Part shown: positions 16,137 through 23,765 of the stretch, in pieces
Layout: each line of letters begins with the position of its first letter
How positions within the stretch are numbered: position 1 is the first letter of the stretch
NCBI GenBank assembly: GCA_937919435.1
Contig: CALFRR010000177.1
Coordinates: forward strand, 1 to 29,895
Direction of reading: 5' to 3'
Source of the DNA: an uncultured Alphaproteobacteria bacterium
GTDB taxonomy: Bacteria; Pseudomonadota; Alphaproteobacteria; Rhizobiales; Ancalomicrobiaceae
DNA: 29,895 nt
Position numbers and translations under genes: made by a program
Notes under the pieces: generated by a model
What the model was told of the DNA's origin: nothing
Databases searched by the model: none
What the model saw: only the letters and a program-made list of their open reading frames with translations

Positions 16137-17222
16137 ATGTCCGCAACCATCGTCAGCCTGCGCGAGGCCCATTTCGGCGAAGCCGAGTACGAGATCGTCC
16201 GCTCCGGATCGCTCTGCGCCTCGCTCTTCCGTTTCCCCTCGGGGATCGCGGCGGTGAAGCTCGCGAACGACCGCGGCCACCTCGTGGTGCTGCCGTTCTA
16301 CGGCCAGATGATCTGGGACGCGGTGTTCGACGGCGTCGATCTCGGCATGAAGGACATGTTCTCCGAGCCGCGGGCGGCTTCCGACATCGCCGGCACCTAC
16401 GGCTGTTTCGCCTTCCATTCGGGCCTGCTCTCCAACGGCTGCCCGTCGCCGGCCGACCGCCATCCGCTGCACGGCGAGATGCCCTGCGCGCCGATGCAGA
16501 GCGCCCGTCTGGAGATCGGCGAGGACGCCGAAGGCGCCTATCTGGCGATCGGCGGCACCCGCGAATGGGTGATGGGCTTCGGCGACCACTATCTCGCCGA
16601 ACCGCGGGTGGTGATCCGGCCGGGCACCGCACTGTTCGACATGCAGATGGGCGTGAAGAACCTCGCCTCGGCGCCGATGAACCTGATGTACATGAGCCAC
16701 GTCAACTTCGCCTTCGTGGCGGGCGGGCGGATCGTCCAGGCGGCGCCGTTCGACGCGGCGCACGTGGTGGTGCGGTCGGTGGTGCCGGGGCACGTCCGGC
16801 CGAACCCCGACTATCTCGCCTTCATCGACGAACTGGCCCGCGATCCGTCGTCCTCCGCGGTGCTCGACCAGCCGGAGCGCTACGATCCGGAGCAGGTGTT
16901 CTACGTCCGCGGTTCGAAGCGCGGCGCCGACGGACTGACCCGGTCGCTGCTGGTCCGGCCGCAGGGCGACGCGCTGTCGATCGCCTGGAACCCGGACGAC
17001 CAGCCGCACTGCGTCCGCTGGATCCTCTACAACGGCGATCAGCAGGTCGCCGCCTTCGCCCTGCCGTCGACCTGCGAGCCGGAAGGCTATCTGGCCGAAA
17101 AGGCGAAGGGCCACGTCCGCAGTCTGGCGCCGGGCGAGCGCGCCCACTTCTCGGTCCGCCTCGGCCATGTCGACGCGGGCGAAGCGGCGAAGGCCGAAGC
17201 CGAAATCGGAAAGTTCCGCTGA
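16137..17222 (+). CDS. DUF4432/aldose 1-epimerase-like protein, probable deoxyribose mutarotase
   Basis: A 361-residue soluble protein of the galactose-mutarotase-like superfamily (DUF4432 or 'aldose 1-epimerase family'). Recognisable segments are VLPFYGQMIWDAVFDG, FAFHSGLLSNG, DRHPLHGEMPCAP (a His at the position typical of catalytic or sugar-binding residues) and NLMYMSHVNF. There is no signal peptide, so it acts in the cytoplasm. In some enterobacterial deoxyribose operons a mutarotase (DeoM) accompanies DeoK; this protein could do the same job of interconverting deoxyribose anomers before phosphorylation, which is inference from context. The ATG has GAGGGGG upstream, 13 bases after the permease, and deoK starts 15 bases later. 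Confidence 0.85.
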   Translation: MSATIVSLREAHFGEAEYEIVRSGSLCASLFRFPSGIAAVKLANDRGHLVVLPFYGQMIWDAVFDGVDLGMKDMFSEPRAASDIAGTYGCFAFHSGLLSNGCPSPADRHPLHGEMPCAPMQSARLEIGEDAEGAYLAIGGTREWVMGFGDHYLAEPRVVIRPGTALFDMQMGVKNLASAPMNLMYMSHVNFAFVAGGRIVQAAPFDAAHVVVRSVVPGHVRPNPDYLAFIDELARDPSSSAVLDQPERYDPEQVFYVRGSKRGADGLTRSLLVRPQGDALSIAWNPDDQPHCVRWILYNGDQQVAAFALPSTCEPEGYLAEKAKGHVRSLAPGERAHFSVRLGHVDAGEAAKAEAEIGKFR

Positions 17223-17237
17223 CAGGGAGGACCGGTC

Positions 17238-18155
17238 ATGTCCGGCAGAATCGCGGTGGTCGGCTCCAACATGGTCGACCTCATTTCCTACGTGATCCGC
17301 ATGCCCGATCGGGGCGAGACGGTCGAGGCGCCCGACTTCCGGATGGGCTGCGGCGGCAAGGGGGCCAATCAGGCGGTGGCGGCGGCCAAGCTCGGCGCCG
17401 ACGTGATGATGGTCACCCGGGTCGGCGACGACGCCTTCGCCGACAATACGATCGCCAACTTCCGCCGCCTCGGCATCGACACGAAGCATGTCGAGAAGGT
17501 GCCGGGCTGCTCCTCCGGCGTCGCGCCGATCTTCGTCGAGCCGTCGGGCGAGAACTCGATCCTGATCATCAAGGGCGCCAACGCCCATCTGACCCCGGCC
17601 GAAGTGGACCGCGCCGCCGAGGACCTGAAGCGCTGCGACCTGATCCTGATGCAGCTCGAGGTGCCGCTGGAGACCGTCTACCACACCATCGCCTTCGCCG
17701 CGGCGAACGGCATCGAGACGATCCTCAACCCGGCGCCGGCGGTGCCGCTCGATCTCGAGAAGATCTCCACCCTGACCTTCCTCACCCCGAATCAGACCGA
17801 ACTCGCCCTGCTCACCGGGATGCCGGTCGGCGACGAGGCGGAGGCGGTCACCGCGGCGCGCACCCTGATCGCCCGCGGGGTGAAGACGGTGATCGTCACG
17901 CTGGGCTCGCGCGGCGCGCTCCTGGTCACCGCCGACGCGGTCGACCACATCACCCCGGTCAAGGTGACGCCGAAGGACACGACGGGGGCCGGCGACGCCT
18001 TCATCGGCTCGTTCGCCCGGTTCTACGCCGAGAGCCGCGACGTCAAGGCTTCGCTCGTCCGGGCGGCGCGTTACGCGGCGGATTCGATCACCAAGCCCGG
18101 GACCCAGACGTCCTATGCGACCGCGGAAGAGTTCGCCGCGATCGAGCGGGGCTGA
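17238..18155 (+). CDS. deoK: Deoxyribokinase DeoK (PfkB/ribokinase family)
   Basis: A 305-residue cytoplasmic sugar kinase of the PfkB family that should convert 2-deoxyribose and ATP to deoxyribose-5-phosphate, the DeoC substrate and likely DeoR inducer. The N-terminal motif VGSNMVDLISYVIRMP places Met12 where E. coli ribokinase has the ribose-contacting Asn of GSINAD; Salmonella deoxyribokinase has Met at that place. GCGGKGANQAVAAAKLG, VGDDAFADNTI, SSGVAPIFV, SILIIKGAN and LMQLEVPLETVYH all match my recollection of Salmonella DeoK closely. Catalytic Asp253 lies in TTGAGDAFIGSF. AGGGAGG precedes the start. It closes the operon, with a textbook terminator 56 bases later. Confidence 0.93.
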   Translation: MSGRIAVVGSNMVDLISYVIRMPDRGETVEAPDFRMGCGGKGANQAVAAAKLGADVMMVTRVGDDAFADNTIANFRRLGIDTKHVEKVPGCSSGVAPIFVEPSGENSILIIKGANAHLTPAEVDRAAEDLKRCDLILMQLEVPLETVYHTIAFAAANGIETILNPAPAVPLDLEKISTLTFLTPNQTELALLTGMPVGDEAEAVTAARTLIARGVKTVIVTLGSRGALLVTADAVDHITPVKVTPKDTTGAGDAFIGSFARFYAESRDVKASLVRAARYAADSITKPGTQTSYATAEEFAAIERG

Positions 18156-18210
18156 CGACCACCGCGGTGAGGCTCCTCGCCGCGGGCTCTCTTCCTTCTC
18201 GCATGCCTCC

Positions 18211-18246
18211 CGCCCCTCGCGCCGATGCTCGAGGGGCGACTTTTTT
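18211..18246 (+). terminator. Intrinsic terminator of the deo operon
   Basis: Perfect 9-base arms CGCCCCTCG (18211-18219) and CGAGGGGCG (18230-18238) around a 10-base loop are followed by AC and six T residues (18241-18246). This is the clearest Rho-independent terminator in the window and lies just downstream of deoK. Confidence 0.88.
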
Positions 18247-18305
18247 GGTGACGGGGGCGAGGGCGAGGGAAGGAAACCGCGGGCCGACCGCATCGACGAT
18301 GGCGC

Positions 18306-18364
18306 CGGTGTCGTCCGAGGAGACACCGCCTCTTCCCTTCTCCCCTCACGGGAGAACGGAAGAG
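18306..18364 (-). terminator. Tandem hairpins downstream of the minus-strand response regulator
   Basis: Two adjacent hairpins lie in the 309-base convergent gap. The first has 7-base arms CGGTGTC (18306-18312) and GACACCG (18322-18328). The second pairs 18330-18344 with 18350-18364 (CTCTTCC and TTCTCCC against GGGAGAA and GGAAGAG) with one C:C mismatch and a 5-base loop. Neither has a T-run on the minus strand, so function as terminator or 3'-end protector is tentative. The rest of the gap (18247-18464) shows no gene. Confidence 0.45.
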
Positions 18365-18464
18365 CGGCAACGCCTTTCTCGGAACCAGCCCCACGAGATC
18401 CGGCCGATGCAGAGGGCGGGATGGAGATGCCACGGACCGAAACGCCTCCTGCGCGGCCCTCTCC

Positions 18465-19214
18465 TCACTTCGCCGCTTCGCCGTTCCGGCCGAGGTCGGT
18501 CATCGCACGGCGATAGTCGGAATCGGCCGCCTCGATCGAACGGCCGTTGATCAGCCGCGACATCAGGGCCACCGCCACGGCGCGCGAGCGCGAGTTGAAC
18601 TCGGCGGTACGGCCGGCGATCAGCGGGATCTCGTCGAGGCCGAGCTTGGCGTAGAGCTGTTGCAGCCGGCCCTGCACCGACCTGAGCGAGATGCCGCGGT
18701 GGTTGGCGATCGCCTGATCGGTGAGCCCGATGGCGATGTCGAGCAGCACCTCGTACTCGGCTTCCGAAAGTCCCTCGGTCTGGCCGGCACCGCGCTGCTG
18801 GACGCCGCGGATCTCGCGGTCGACGATGTTCTGGCCCTCGACGAAGACGCACTGGATCGAGCGGAGCAGCCGCTCCTTCGACGAGGTCTTCAGGAGATAG
18901 CCGTAGGTGGCGCAGGCAGGCACGATCTTGGTGATGCCGCGGACATAGGCCTCGTCGGCGTAGTTCGACCAGAACAGGATCGGCATGGTCGGGTCGTCGG
19001 CCCAGATCGCCTTGGCCGCCTGGACGCCGGTCTTCTTCGGCATCTGCAGATCGAGGACGATGCCCTTCGGCTCGACCTCGCGGGCCAACCGGATCGCCTG
19101 CTCGCCGTCCTCCGCCTCGACCAGCCGGGTACAGCCGAGGTCGGAGCGGGTGATGACCTCGCGGAGGAAGGAGCGGTGCAGCGCGTCGTCCTCGACGATC
19201 AGGAAGGTGCTCAT
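18465..19214 (-). CDS. Two-component response regulator, receiver plus LuxR-type HTH
   Basis: A 249-residue cytoplasmic response regulator. The receiver (about 1-125) starts TFLIVEDDALHRSF with the acidic pair, has the phosphorylated Asp55 in IVLDLQMPKKTG, and the conserved Lys in YLLKTSS. A LuxR/NarL-type helix-turn-helix follows at about 150-215 (GLSEAEYEVLLDIAIGLTDQ, ISLRSVQGRLQQLYAKL). The tail of some 40 residues after the HTH is longer than usual and unexplained. It lies 10 bases after the histidine kinase on the same strand, so the two are an operon and a cognate pair. No strong Shine-Dalgarno precedes the ATG, consistent with coupling to the kinase. Targets may be the divergent SMP-30/ABC operon or the convergent deo operon; that is position-based inference. 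Confidence 0.9.
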   Translation of the reverse strand: MSTFLIVEDDALHRSFLREVITRSDLGCTRLVEAEDGEQAIRLAREVEPKGIVLDLQMPKKTGVQAAKAIWADDPTMPILFWSNYADEAYVRGITKIVPACATYGYLLKTSSKERLLRSIQCVFVEGQNIVDREIRGVQQRGAGQTEGLSEAEYEVLLDIAIGLTDQAIANHRGISLRSVQGRLQQLYAKLGLDEIPLIAGRTAEFNSRSRAVAVALMSRLINGRSIEAADSDYRRAMTDLGRNGEAAK

Positions 19215-19224
19215 CGGAGGTTGC

Positions 19225-20484
19225 TCATCTCTCGGGGGCTCTCCGCGGATCGGAGGCGGCGGCGTCCTCCGGCAGGATCAGTTCGAGCCGCGTGCCGACT
19301 CCACCGGTGCCCGGACCGGTCTTCAGCTCGGCGCGGATCAACGAGGCGCGGGTGCGCATGTTGCCGAGCCCGCCCATGCGACGACCACCACTCTTGGGCA
19401 GGCCGCAGCCGTCGTCCTCGACGACGATGCGGACCCGATCGTCCTCCTCGTCCTTCCACAGCCGGACTTCGATGCGCGAGGCCTCGGCATGGCGCAGCGC
19501 GTTGTTCACCGCTTCCTGAACGATCCGGTAGAGCGCCACGACGATCGCCTGGGGCAGTTCGTCGACATGGGCGCTGCCGTCCTCGACGAGGCGGAAGCCG
19601 ATCGGCGGCGTCGCCGCCCCGACCGAGCGCTCGAGCAGCGATTCGACCGCCTGACAGAAGCCGAACAGCTGCAGCACCGACGGCTTGGCGTCGTCGATGA
19701 TCACTCGGAGCTCGCGCACGCAGTGGTCGACGTCCTCCTGCAGCGGCTGCAACTCGTCGCCGCGCAGCGCGGCGCGGCCGCCGAGCCGCTTCAGATGACG
19801 GGCGATGCGGGTGAGATCGGCCAGCGTCTGGTCGTGCAGGTCCATGCCGATCGCCTGACGGGCGTATTCGAGCTCCTCGGTGAGCCGCAGCGCGCCGATC
19901 CGGAGGCCCTCGGCGCGGGCCTCGGCCTCGACCTGGCGCAGCTCGCGCTCCTTGGCCAGTTCACCCTGTTGGAGGGCGAAGATGTAGGAGGAGAGGATGT
20001 CGGCGACGATCCGGGCGTTCTCCAGATGCGTGGCGCCGTAGGAGCCGATCTCCTGGGTGGAGAACGACAGCGCGCCGATCAGCCGGCCCTCGACCTTCAG
20101 CCCGACGTGCAGACGCGAATGAAGGCCCGCGGCGAAGATCGGGGTGGAGAAGGCGCCGTCGAAGTGGAAGCGCGGATCGGTCTGGGCGTCGTCGGTGACG
20201 ATGTGGTCGACGGTGGAGGTGAAGAGGTCGCGGATCGGGCTGACGTCGACCGGCTTGGTGGCGGTGGTCGAGGCGTCCCATTCGGTGTGCAGCCCGGTCT
20301 CGTAGGCGGTCACCGTGTCGTGGTCGGGATTGAGCAGGGCGACGTCGAGATGGTCGTGCGGCACCAGGTCGCGCACCACCGAGGACGCCGCCTGAATCAC
20401 CGCGCGGAACTCGAGCTGTCCGGCAACCGCCCGGAGGATCGCCAGGATCTGCGCCAGATCGATGAATCGGTTGGGCCCCGGCAT
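19225..20484 (-). CDS. Soluble GAF-domain sensor histidine kinase (NarX/HisKA_3 type)
   Basis: A 419-residue kinase with no membrane segment. The first 190 residues form a GAF-like sensor (RDLVPHDHLDVALLNPD, LHVGLKVEGRLIGALSFST), then a charged coiled-coil linker (LAKERELRQVEAEARAEGLR), a HisKA_3 dimerisation domain with His217 in IGMDLHDQTLADL, and a HATPase_c domain (IVQEAVNNALRHAEAS, VEDDGCGLP, GLGNMRTRASLI). The start at 20484 was chosen because GGAGG lies 10 bases upstream and the preceding open frame is low-complexity. It is divergent from the SMP-30/sugar ABC operon across 185 bases and drives the response regulator downstream. The GAF ligand is unknown. Confidence 0.92.
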   Translation of the reverse strand: MPGPNRFIDLAQILAILRAVAGQLEFRAVIQAASSVVRDLVPHDHLDVALLNPDHDTVTAYETGLHTEWDASTTATKPVDVSPIRDLFTSTVDHIVTDDAQTDPRFHFDGAFSTPIFAAGLHSRLHVGLKVEGRLIGALSFSTQEIGSYGATHLENARIVADILSSYIFALQQGELAKERELRQVEAEARAEGLRIGALRLTEELEYARQAIGMDLHDQTLADLTRIARHLKRLGGRAALRGDELQPLQEDVDHCVRELRVIIDDAKPSVLQLFGFCQAVESLLERSVGAATPPIGFRLVEDGSAHVDELPQAIVVALYRIVQEAVNNALRHAEASRIEVRLWKDEEDDRVRIVVEDDGCGLPKSGGRRMGGLGNMRTRASLIRAELKTGPGTGGVGTRLELILPEDAAASDPRRAPER

Positions 20485-20556
20485 CGCGTCCCGTCCTCCG
20501 AAGGGCGAAGGTCGCACGCTCGCGGAGAGGGCGGAAGCGGATATTCCCCGACGCCG

Positions 20557-20572
20557 TTGCGGGAACCCGCAA
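20557..20572. promoter_or_regulatory. Inverted repeat in the divergent promoter region, candidate operator
   Basis: TTGCGGG (20557-20563) and CCCGCAA (20566-20572) are perfect 7-base inverted arms separated by AA. The repeat lies in the 185-base space between the kinase and SMP-30 genes, 73 bases from the kinase start and 98 from the SMP-30 start, where a regulator of both operons would bind. No convincing -35/-10 pair could be assigned. Confidence 0.5.
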
Positions 20573-20669
20573 TTCCGTTTCGCTCTTCGACGTTGGCGCC
20601 CCCCTCCGGCCATGGGACAGTCGGGACAGGCTCACCAAGAACCGAGATCAACGAGGGGCCGGGGGAAAC

Positions 20670-21575
20670 ATGGCCGTCGCCGAATACACCATTCTCGATC
20701 CGAGGATGCGCGGGCTCGTTCTGCCCGGCGCCCATCTCGAGCGACTGCACACCGGTTCGTTGTGGGCGGAGGGGCCGGTCTGGTTCCCGGCCGGCGATTA
20801 CCTGCTGTGGTCCGACATTCCCACCGCCCGCACCTATCAGTGGGTGCCGGAACTCGGGGTCAGGGTCTACGATCACCGCTCGATGAACGCCAACGGCAAC
20901 ACCCGCGATCCTCAGGGCCGGCGCATCGCCTGCCGCCACCTCAGCCGCTCGGTGGTCCGCTTCGAGCCGGACGGCTCGGTCACCACGCTGGCCGATGCCC
21001 ACGAGGGACGCCGGCTCAACTCGCCGAACGACGTGGTGGTCGCCTCCGACGGCGGCGTCTGGTTCACCGATCCGACCTACGGCATCCTCTCCGACTACGA
21101 GGGCAAACGCTCGGATCCGGAGCAGGACGGCTGTTTCGTCTACCGGATCGATCCGGAGACGGGCGCGGTCGAGGCGAAGATCCGCACCATGAAGAAGCCG
21201 AACGGCCTCGCCTTCTCGCCCGACGAGACGGTCCTCTACGTCGCCGACAGTTCTCTCAGCCACGACGACGACGGCTTCCACCACGTGCTGGCCTTCCCGG
21301 TCGGCGCGAACGCCGCGCTCGGCAGTCCGCGGGTGTTCGCGGTGATCGAAGCAGGCGTGCCGGACGGCCTCCGGGTCGACGAGTTCGGCAACGTCTGGGT
21401 GAGTTCGGCCCGCGGCGTCGAAATCTACGCCACCGACGGCACCCATCTCGGTTTCCTGCACGTGCCGGAAACCGTCGCCAACCTGACCTTCGGAGGCGCC
21501 AAGAACAACCGACTGTTCATCACGGCGACGACCTCCGTCTACGCCGTCCACACGGCGGTTCGCGGGGCGGTCTGA
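20670..21575 (+). CDS. SMP-30/gluconolactonase/LRE family protein
   Basis: A 301-residue cytoplasmic six-bladed beta-propeller of the SMP-30/gluconolactonase family, which usually hydrolyses sugar lactones with a divalent metal. Probable metal ligands are Glu34 in WAEGPVWFP, Asn120 in LNSPNDVVV and Asp193 in LYVADSS; the blade signatures GVWFTDPTYG and NGLAFSPDE are also clear. Length is typical. An AGGGGCCGGGGG purine-rich stretch precedes the ATG. It is the first gene of the second sugar operon, 53 bases before the binding protein, which suggests that the imported sugar is oxidised to a lactone somewhere in the cell. No dehydrogenase is encoded next to it, so the sugar remains unidentified. 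Confidence 0.92.
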   Translation: MAVAEYTILDPRMRGLVLPGAHLERLHTGSLWAEGPVWFPAGDYLLWSDIPTARTYQWVPELGVRVYDHRSMNANGNTRDPQGRRIACRHLSRSVVRFEPDGSVTTLADAHEGRRLNSPNDVVVASDGGVWFTDPTYGILSDYEGKRSDPEQDGCFVYRIDPETGAVEAKIRTMKKPNGLAFSPDETVLYVADSSLSHDDDGFHHVLAFPVGANAALGSPRVFAVIEAGVPDGLRVDEFGNVWVSSARGVEIYATDGTHLGFLHVPETVANLTFGGAKNNRLFITATTSVYAVHTAVRGAV

Positions 21576-21628
21576 AACCACCCCGCCGGAAGCGAAGAAA
21601 CTCCAACGACATCAAAAGGGAGCGAGAC

Positions 21629-22660
21629 ATGAGCAACGACGAGACGATCCGCGGCGGCGCCCGCAGAGACTTCCTCAAGGGCATCGCGCTCGGTTCGGCG
21701 GCGCTCGGCGCGGCCGGCGCCGGCCTCTTCGCCGACGTCGACACCCGCACCGGCACGATCGGCACGACCGCCGCCAAGGCCGCCGGCCCGACCAAGATGG
21801 CCTTCATCCAGTGGCAGCCGCACACCGTCTCCTCGGCCTGGTCGAAGGGCATCGAGGAAGTGCTGAAGACCCAGCAGACCATCGACTACCGTCTGCTCGA
21901 CGGCCAGAACAAGGTCGAGGTCCAGGTCAGCCTGATGGACACGCTGATCAACGAAGGCGTCGCCACGATCTTCCTGCAGCCGATCGACAGCGTCGCCCTC
22001 GCCCCCTCGATCGCCAAGGCCAAGCGGGCCGGCATCGCCGTCATCACCCTCAACATCGACGCGACCGAAGCCCACGCCGCCCACGTCGAGATGAACCACT
22101 ATTACGGCGCCATGGACATCGCCAAGGTGTTCGGCGACAAGCTCGGCGGCAAGGGCGAGGTGGCGATCCTCAACGCGCCTCCCGGCATCATCATCCGCGA
22201 CCAGCGCACCAACGGCTTCGTCGACGGCCTGAAGAAGCATCACCCGGGGATCAAGATCGTCGCCGACCAGTCGGCCGACTGGTCGCGCAAGAAGGCGCAG
22301 GACGTCATCACCACCCTGCTCGCCGCCAACCCGAACCTCGCCGGCGTCTACGGCGTCAACGACTCGATGGCGCTCGGCGCGGTCGACGTCGCCAAGGCCA
22401 AGGGCCTGATCGGCAAGCTGGTGATCTTCGGCAACGACGGCGAGAAGGACGCGCTCGAGTCGATCGAGAAGGGCGAACTGACCGGCACCCAGTACACCGA
22501 CGTGTTCCAGCAGGGCCGTTTCGCCGCCGCCGCCGCGACGGTCCTGGCCACCGGCCTGGTGCCTGCGACCGCGTTCAAGCAGCAGGGCAAGCTCCTGATG
22601 CCCTACGTGATCGCCACCAAGGAGACCGTCGGCACGATCCAGCCGTCGCAGCGCTGGTGA
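21629..22660 (+). CDS. Sugar ABC transporter substrate-binding protein with Tat-type signal
   Basis: A 343-residue periplasmic binding protein of the type I sugar-binding family (RbsB-like). The N-terminus has a twin-arginine motif, RRDFLK with Arg12-Arg13, followed by a hydrophobic stretch rich in Ala and Gly and ending about residue 34, so export is probably by the Tat route, unlike the Sec-type signal of the deo operon binding protein. The body shows FIQWQPHTVSSAWSKGIEE, IDSVALAPSIAKAKRAGI, the hinge-side segment QRTNGFVDGLKKHHPG and VYGVNDSMALGAV, all typical. AGGGAGCGAGAC precedes the ATG. It is followed by a strong hairpin and then the permease, ATPase and second permease of the same transporter. 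Confidence 0.92.
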   Translation: MSNDETIRGGARRDFLKGIALGSAALGAAGAGLFADVDTRTGTIGTTAAKAAGPTKMAFIQWQPHTVSSAWSKGIEEVLKTQQTIDYRLLDGQNKVEVQVSLMDTLINEGVATIFLQPIDSVALAPSIAKAKRAGIAVITLNIDATEAHAAHVEMNHYYGAMDIAKVFGDKLGGKGEVAILNAPPGIIIRDQRTNGFVDGLKKHHPGIKIVADQSADWSRKKAQDVITTLLAANPNLAGVYGVNDSMALGAVDVAKAKGLIGKLVIFGNDGEKDALESIEKGELTGTQYTDVFQQGRFAAAAATVLATGLVPATAFKQQGKLLMPYVIATKETVGTIQPSQRW

Positions 22661-22681
22661 GTTCGGTCCACAAGGTCACGA

Positions 22682-22708
22682 AGGCCGCGGCGGCTCCCGC
22701 CGCGGCCT
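22682..22708 (+). terminator. Large hairpin after the second binding-protein gene
   Basis: Twelve-base arms AGGCCGCGGCGG (22682-22693) and CCGCCGCGGCCT (22697-22708) are perfect complements around three bases. There is no T-run. As after the other binding-protein gene, it probably stabilises the upstream message and reduces expression of the membrane components. Confidence 0.65.
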
Positions 22709-22736
22709 CCCGTTCCTCGAGAGCTGCGACGACGCG

Positions 22737-23765
22737 ATGACAGCCCGATCAGCCACATTCGCCCTCCTGGCCTTCTTCGCGGCGACCTTCGCCTTCTTCT
22801 GCGTCGCCGCCCCCCGCTTCGCCACCGCCTCCAACATGGAGAACCTGATGAGCGGGTTCTCCTTCGTGGCGATCCTGGCGATCGGCCAGTCGTTCCCGAT
22901 CCTGCTCAGAGGCATCGACCTGTCGGTCGGCGCGATCGTCGCGCTCGCCGGGATGATCGTCTTCGACCTGGAACTGATCTTCCATCTTCCGGGGCCGGTG
23001 ATCCTGGTGGCGGCACTCGCCGCCGCGACGCTCGCCGGGGCGCTGAACGGCTGGATGGTGGTCCGCCTGAAGCTGCAGCCGTTCATCGCGACGCTCGCCA
23101 CGCTCGCCGCCTATCGCGGCCTCGTCTATTCGATCTCCGGGCGCCAGCTGGTGCCGGGCCTGTCGACGACCCCGATCCGCAATCCCTGGATCACCGGGCT
23201 CGAGACCTATTTCGACCTCGGCACCACTCTCGGCCTCTCCGACTGGGTGACGCTGCCGTGGTTCCCGCTCGGCTTCTTCGTGATGCTCGCGGTGCTCGCG
23301 GCGTTCCACTTTCTGCTCGGGTCGACCCGCTTCGGCCGCAGCCTCTACACGGTCGGCGGCAATCCGGAAGCCGCCCGCCTCGCCGGCATCGACACGGGGC
23401 GGGTGACCCTCGCCGCCTATGCGATGTCGGGCTTCTGTGCCGGCCTCGCCGCGCTGCTGCTGGTCGCCCGCCTGACCACCGCCACCGAAGCTCTGGGGAC
23501 AGGCATGGAGATGTCGGCGATCGCCGCGGCGGTGATCGGCGGCGTCAGTCTGGCCGGCGGCATCGGCTCGGTGATCGGCCCGGTGATCGGCGCCTTCCTG
23601 CTCGGCACGATCCTGATCGGCCTGACCCTGCTCGGCATCTCCCAATACGTCCAGCAGATCCTGACCGGCGCCATCCTGCTCGCCGCGGTCGGTTACGACC
23701 GGATCCTCGTCGTGCGCCGCCGCCGGCGGCTCGAAGCCAATCTCGCCGAGGAGACGCGCGCATGA
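22737..23765 (+). CDS. Sugar ABC transporter permease 1, second sugar operon
   Basis: A 342-residue inner-membrane permease of the BPD_transp_2 family. The first hydrophobic segment is ATFALLAFFAATFAFFCV; the family motif appears as LLRGIDLSVGAIVALAGM, and the ATPase-contact loop as LYTVGGNPEAARLAGI. The late motif AAAVIGGVSLAGGIGS is standard. The ATG follows the hairpin by 28 bases. A basic tail (VVRRRRRLEANL) anchors the C-terminus on the cytoplasmic side. Its stop overlaps the ATPase start in an ATGA. It should form a heterodimer with the permease at 25267-26211, since the ATPase gene lies between the two. Confidence 0.93.
   Translation: MTARSATFALLAFFAATFAFFCVAAPRFATASNMENLMSGFSFVAILAIGQSFPILLRGIDLSVGAIVALAGMIVFDLELIFHLPGPVILVAALAAATLAGALNGWMVVRLKLQPFIATLATLAAYRGLVYSISGRQLVPGLSTTPIRNPWITGLETYFDLGTTLGLSDWVTLPWFPLGFFVMLAVLAAFHFLLGSTRFGRSLYTVGGNPEAARLAGIDTGRVTLAAYAMSGFCAGLAALLLVARLTTATEALGTGMEMSAIAAAVIGGVSLAGGIGSVIGPVIGAFLLGTILIGLTLLGISQYVQQILTGAILLAAVGYDRILVVRRRRRLEANLAEETRA

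Noticed and set aside
16095..18326. 743-codon minus-strand open frame opposite the DUF4432 and deoK genes
   Set aside because: Asp/Arg/His-rich antisense frame crossing two real genes and the operon terminator.
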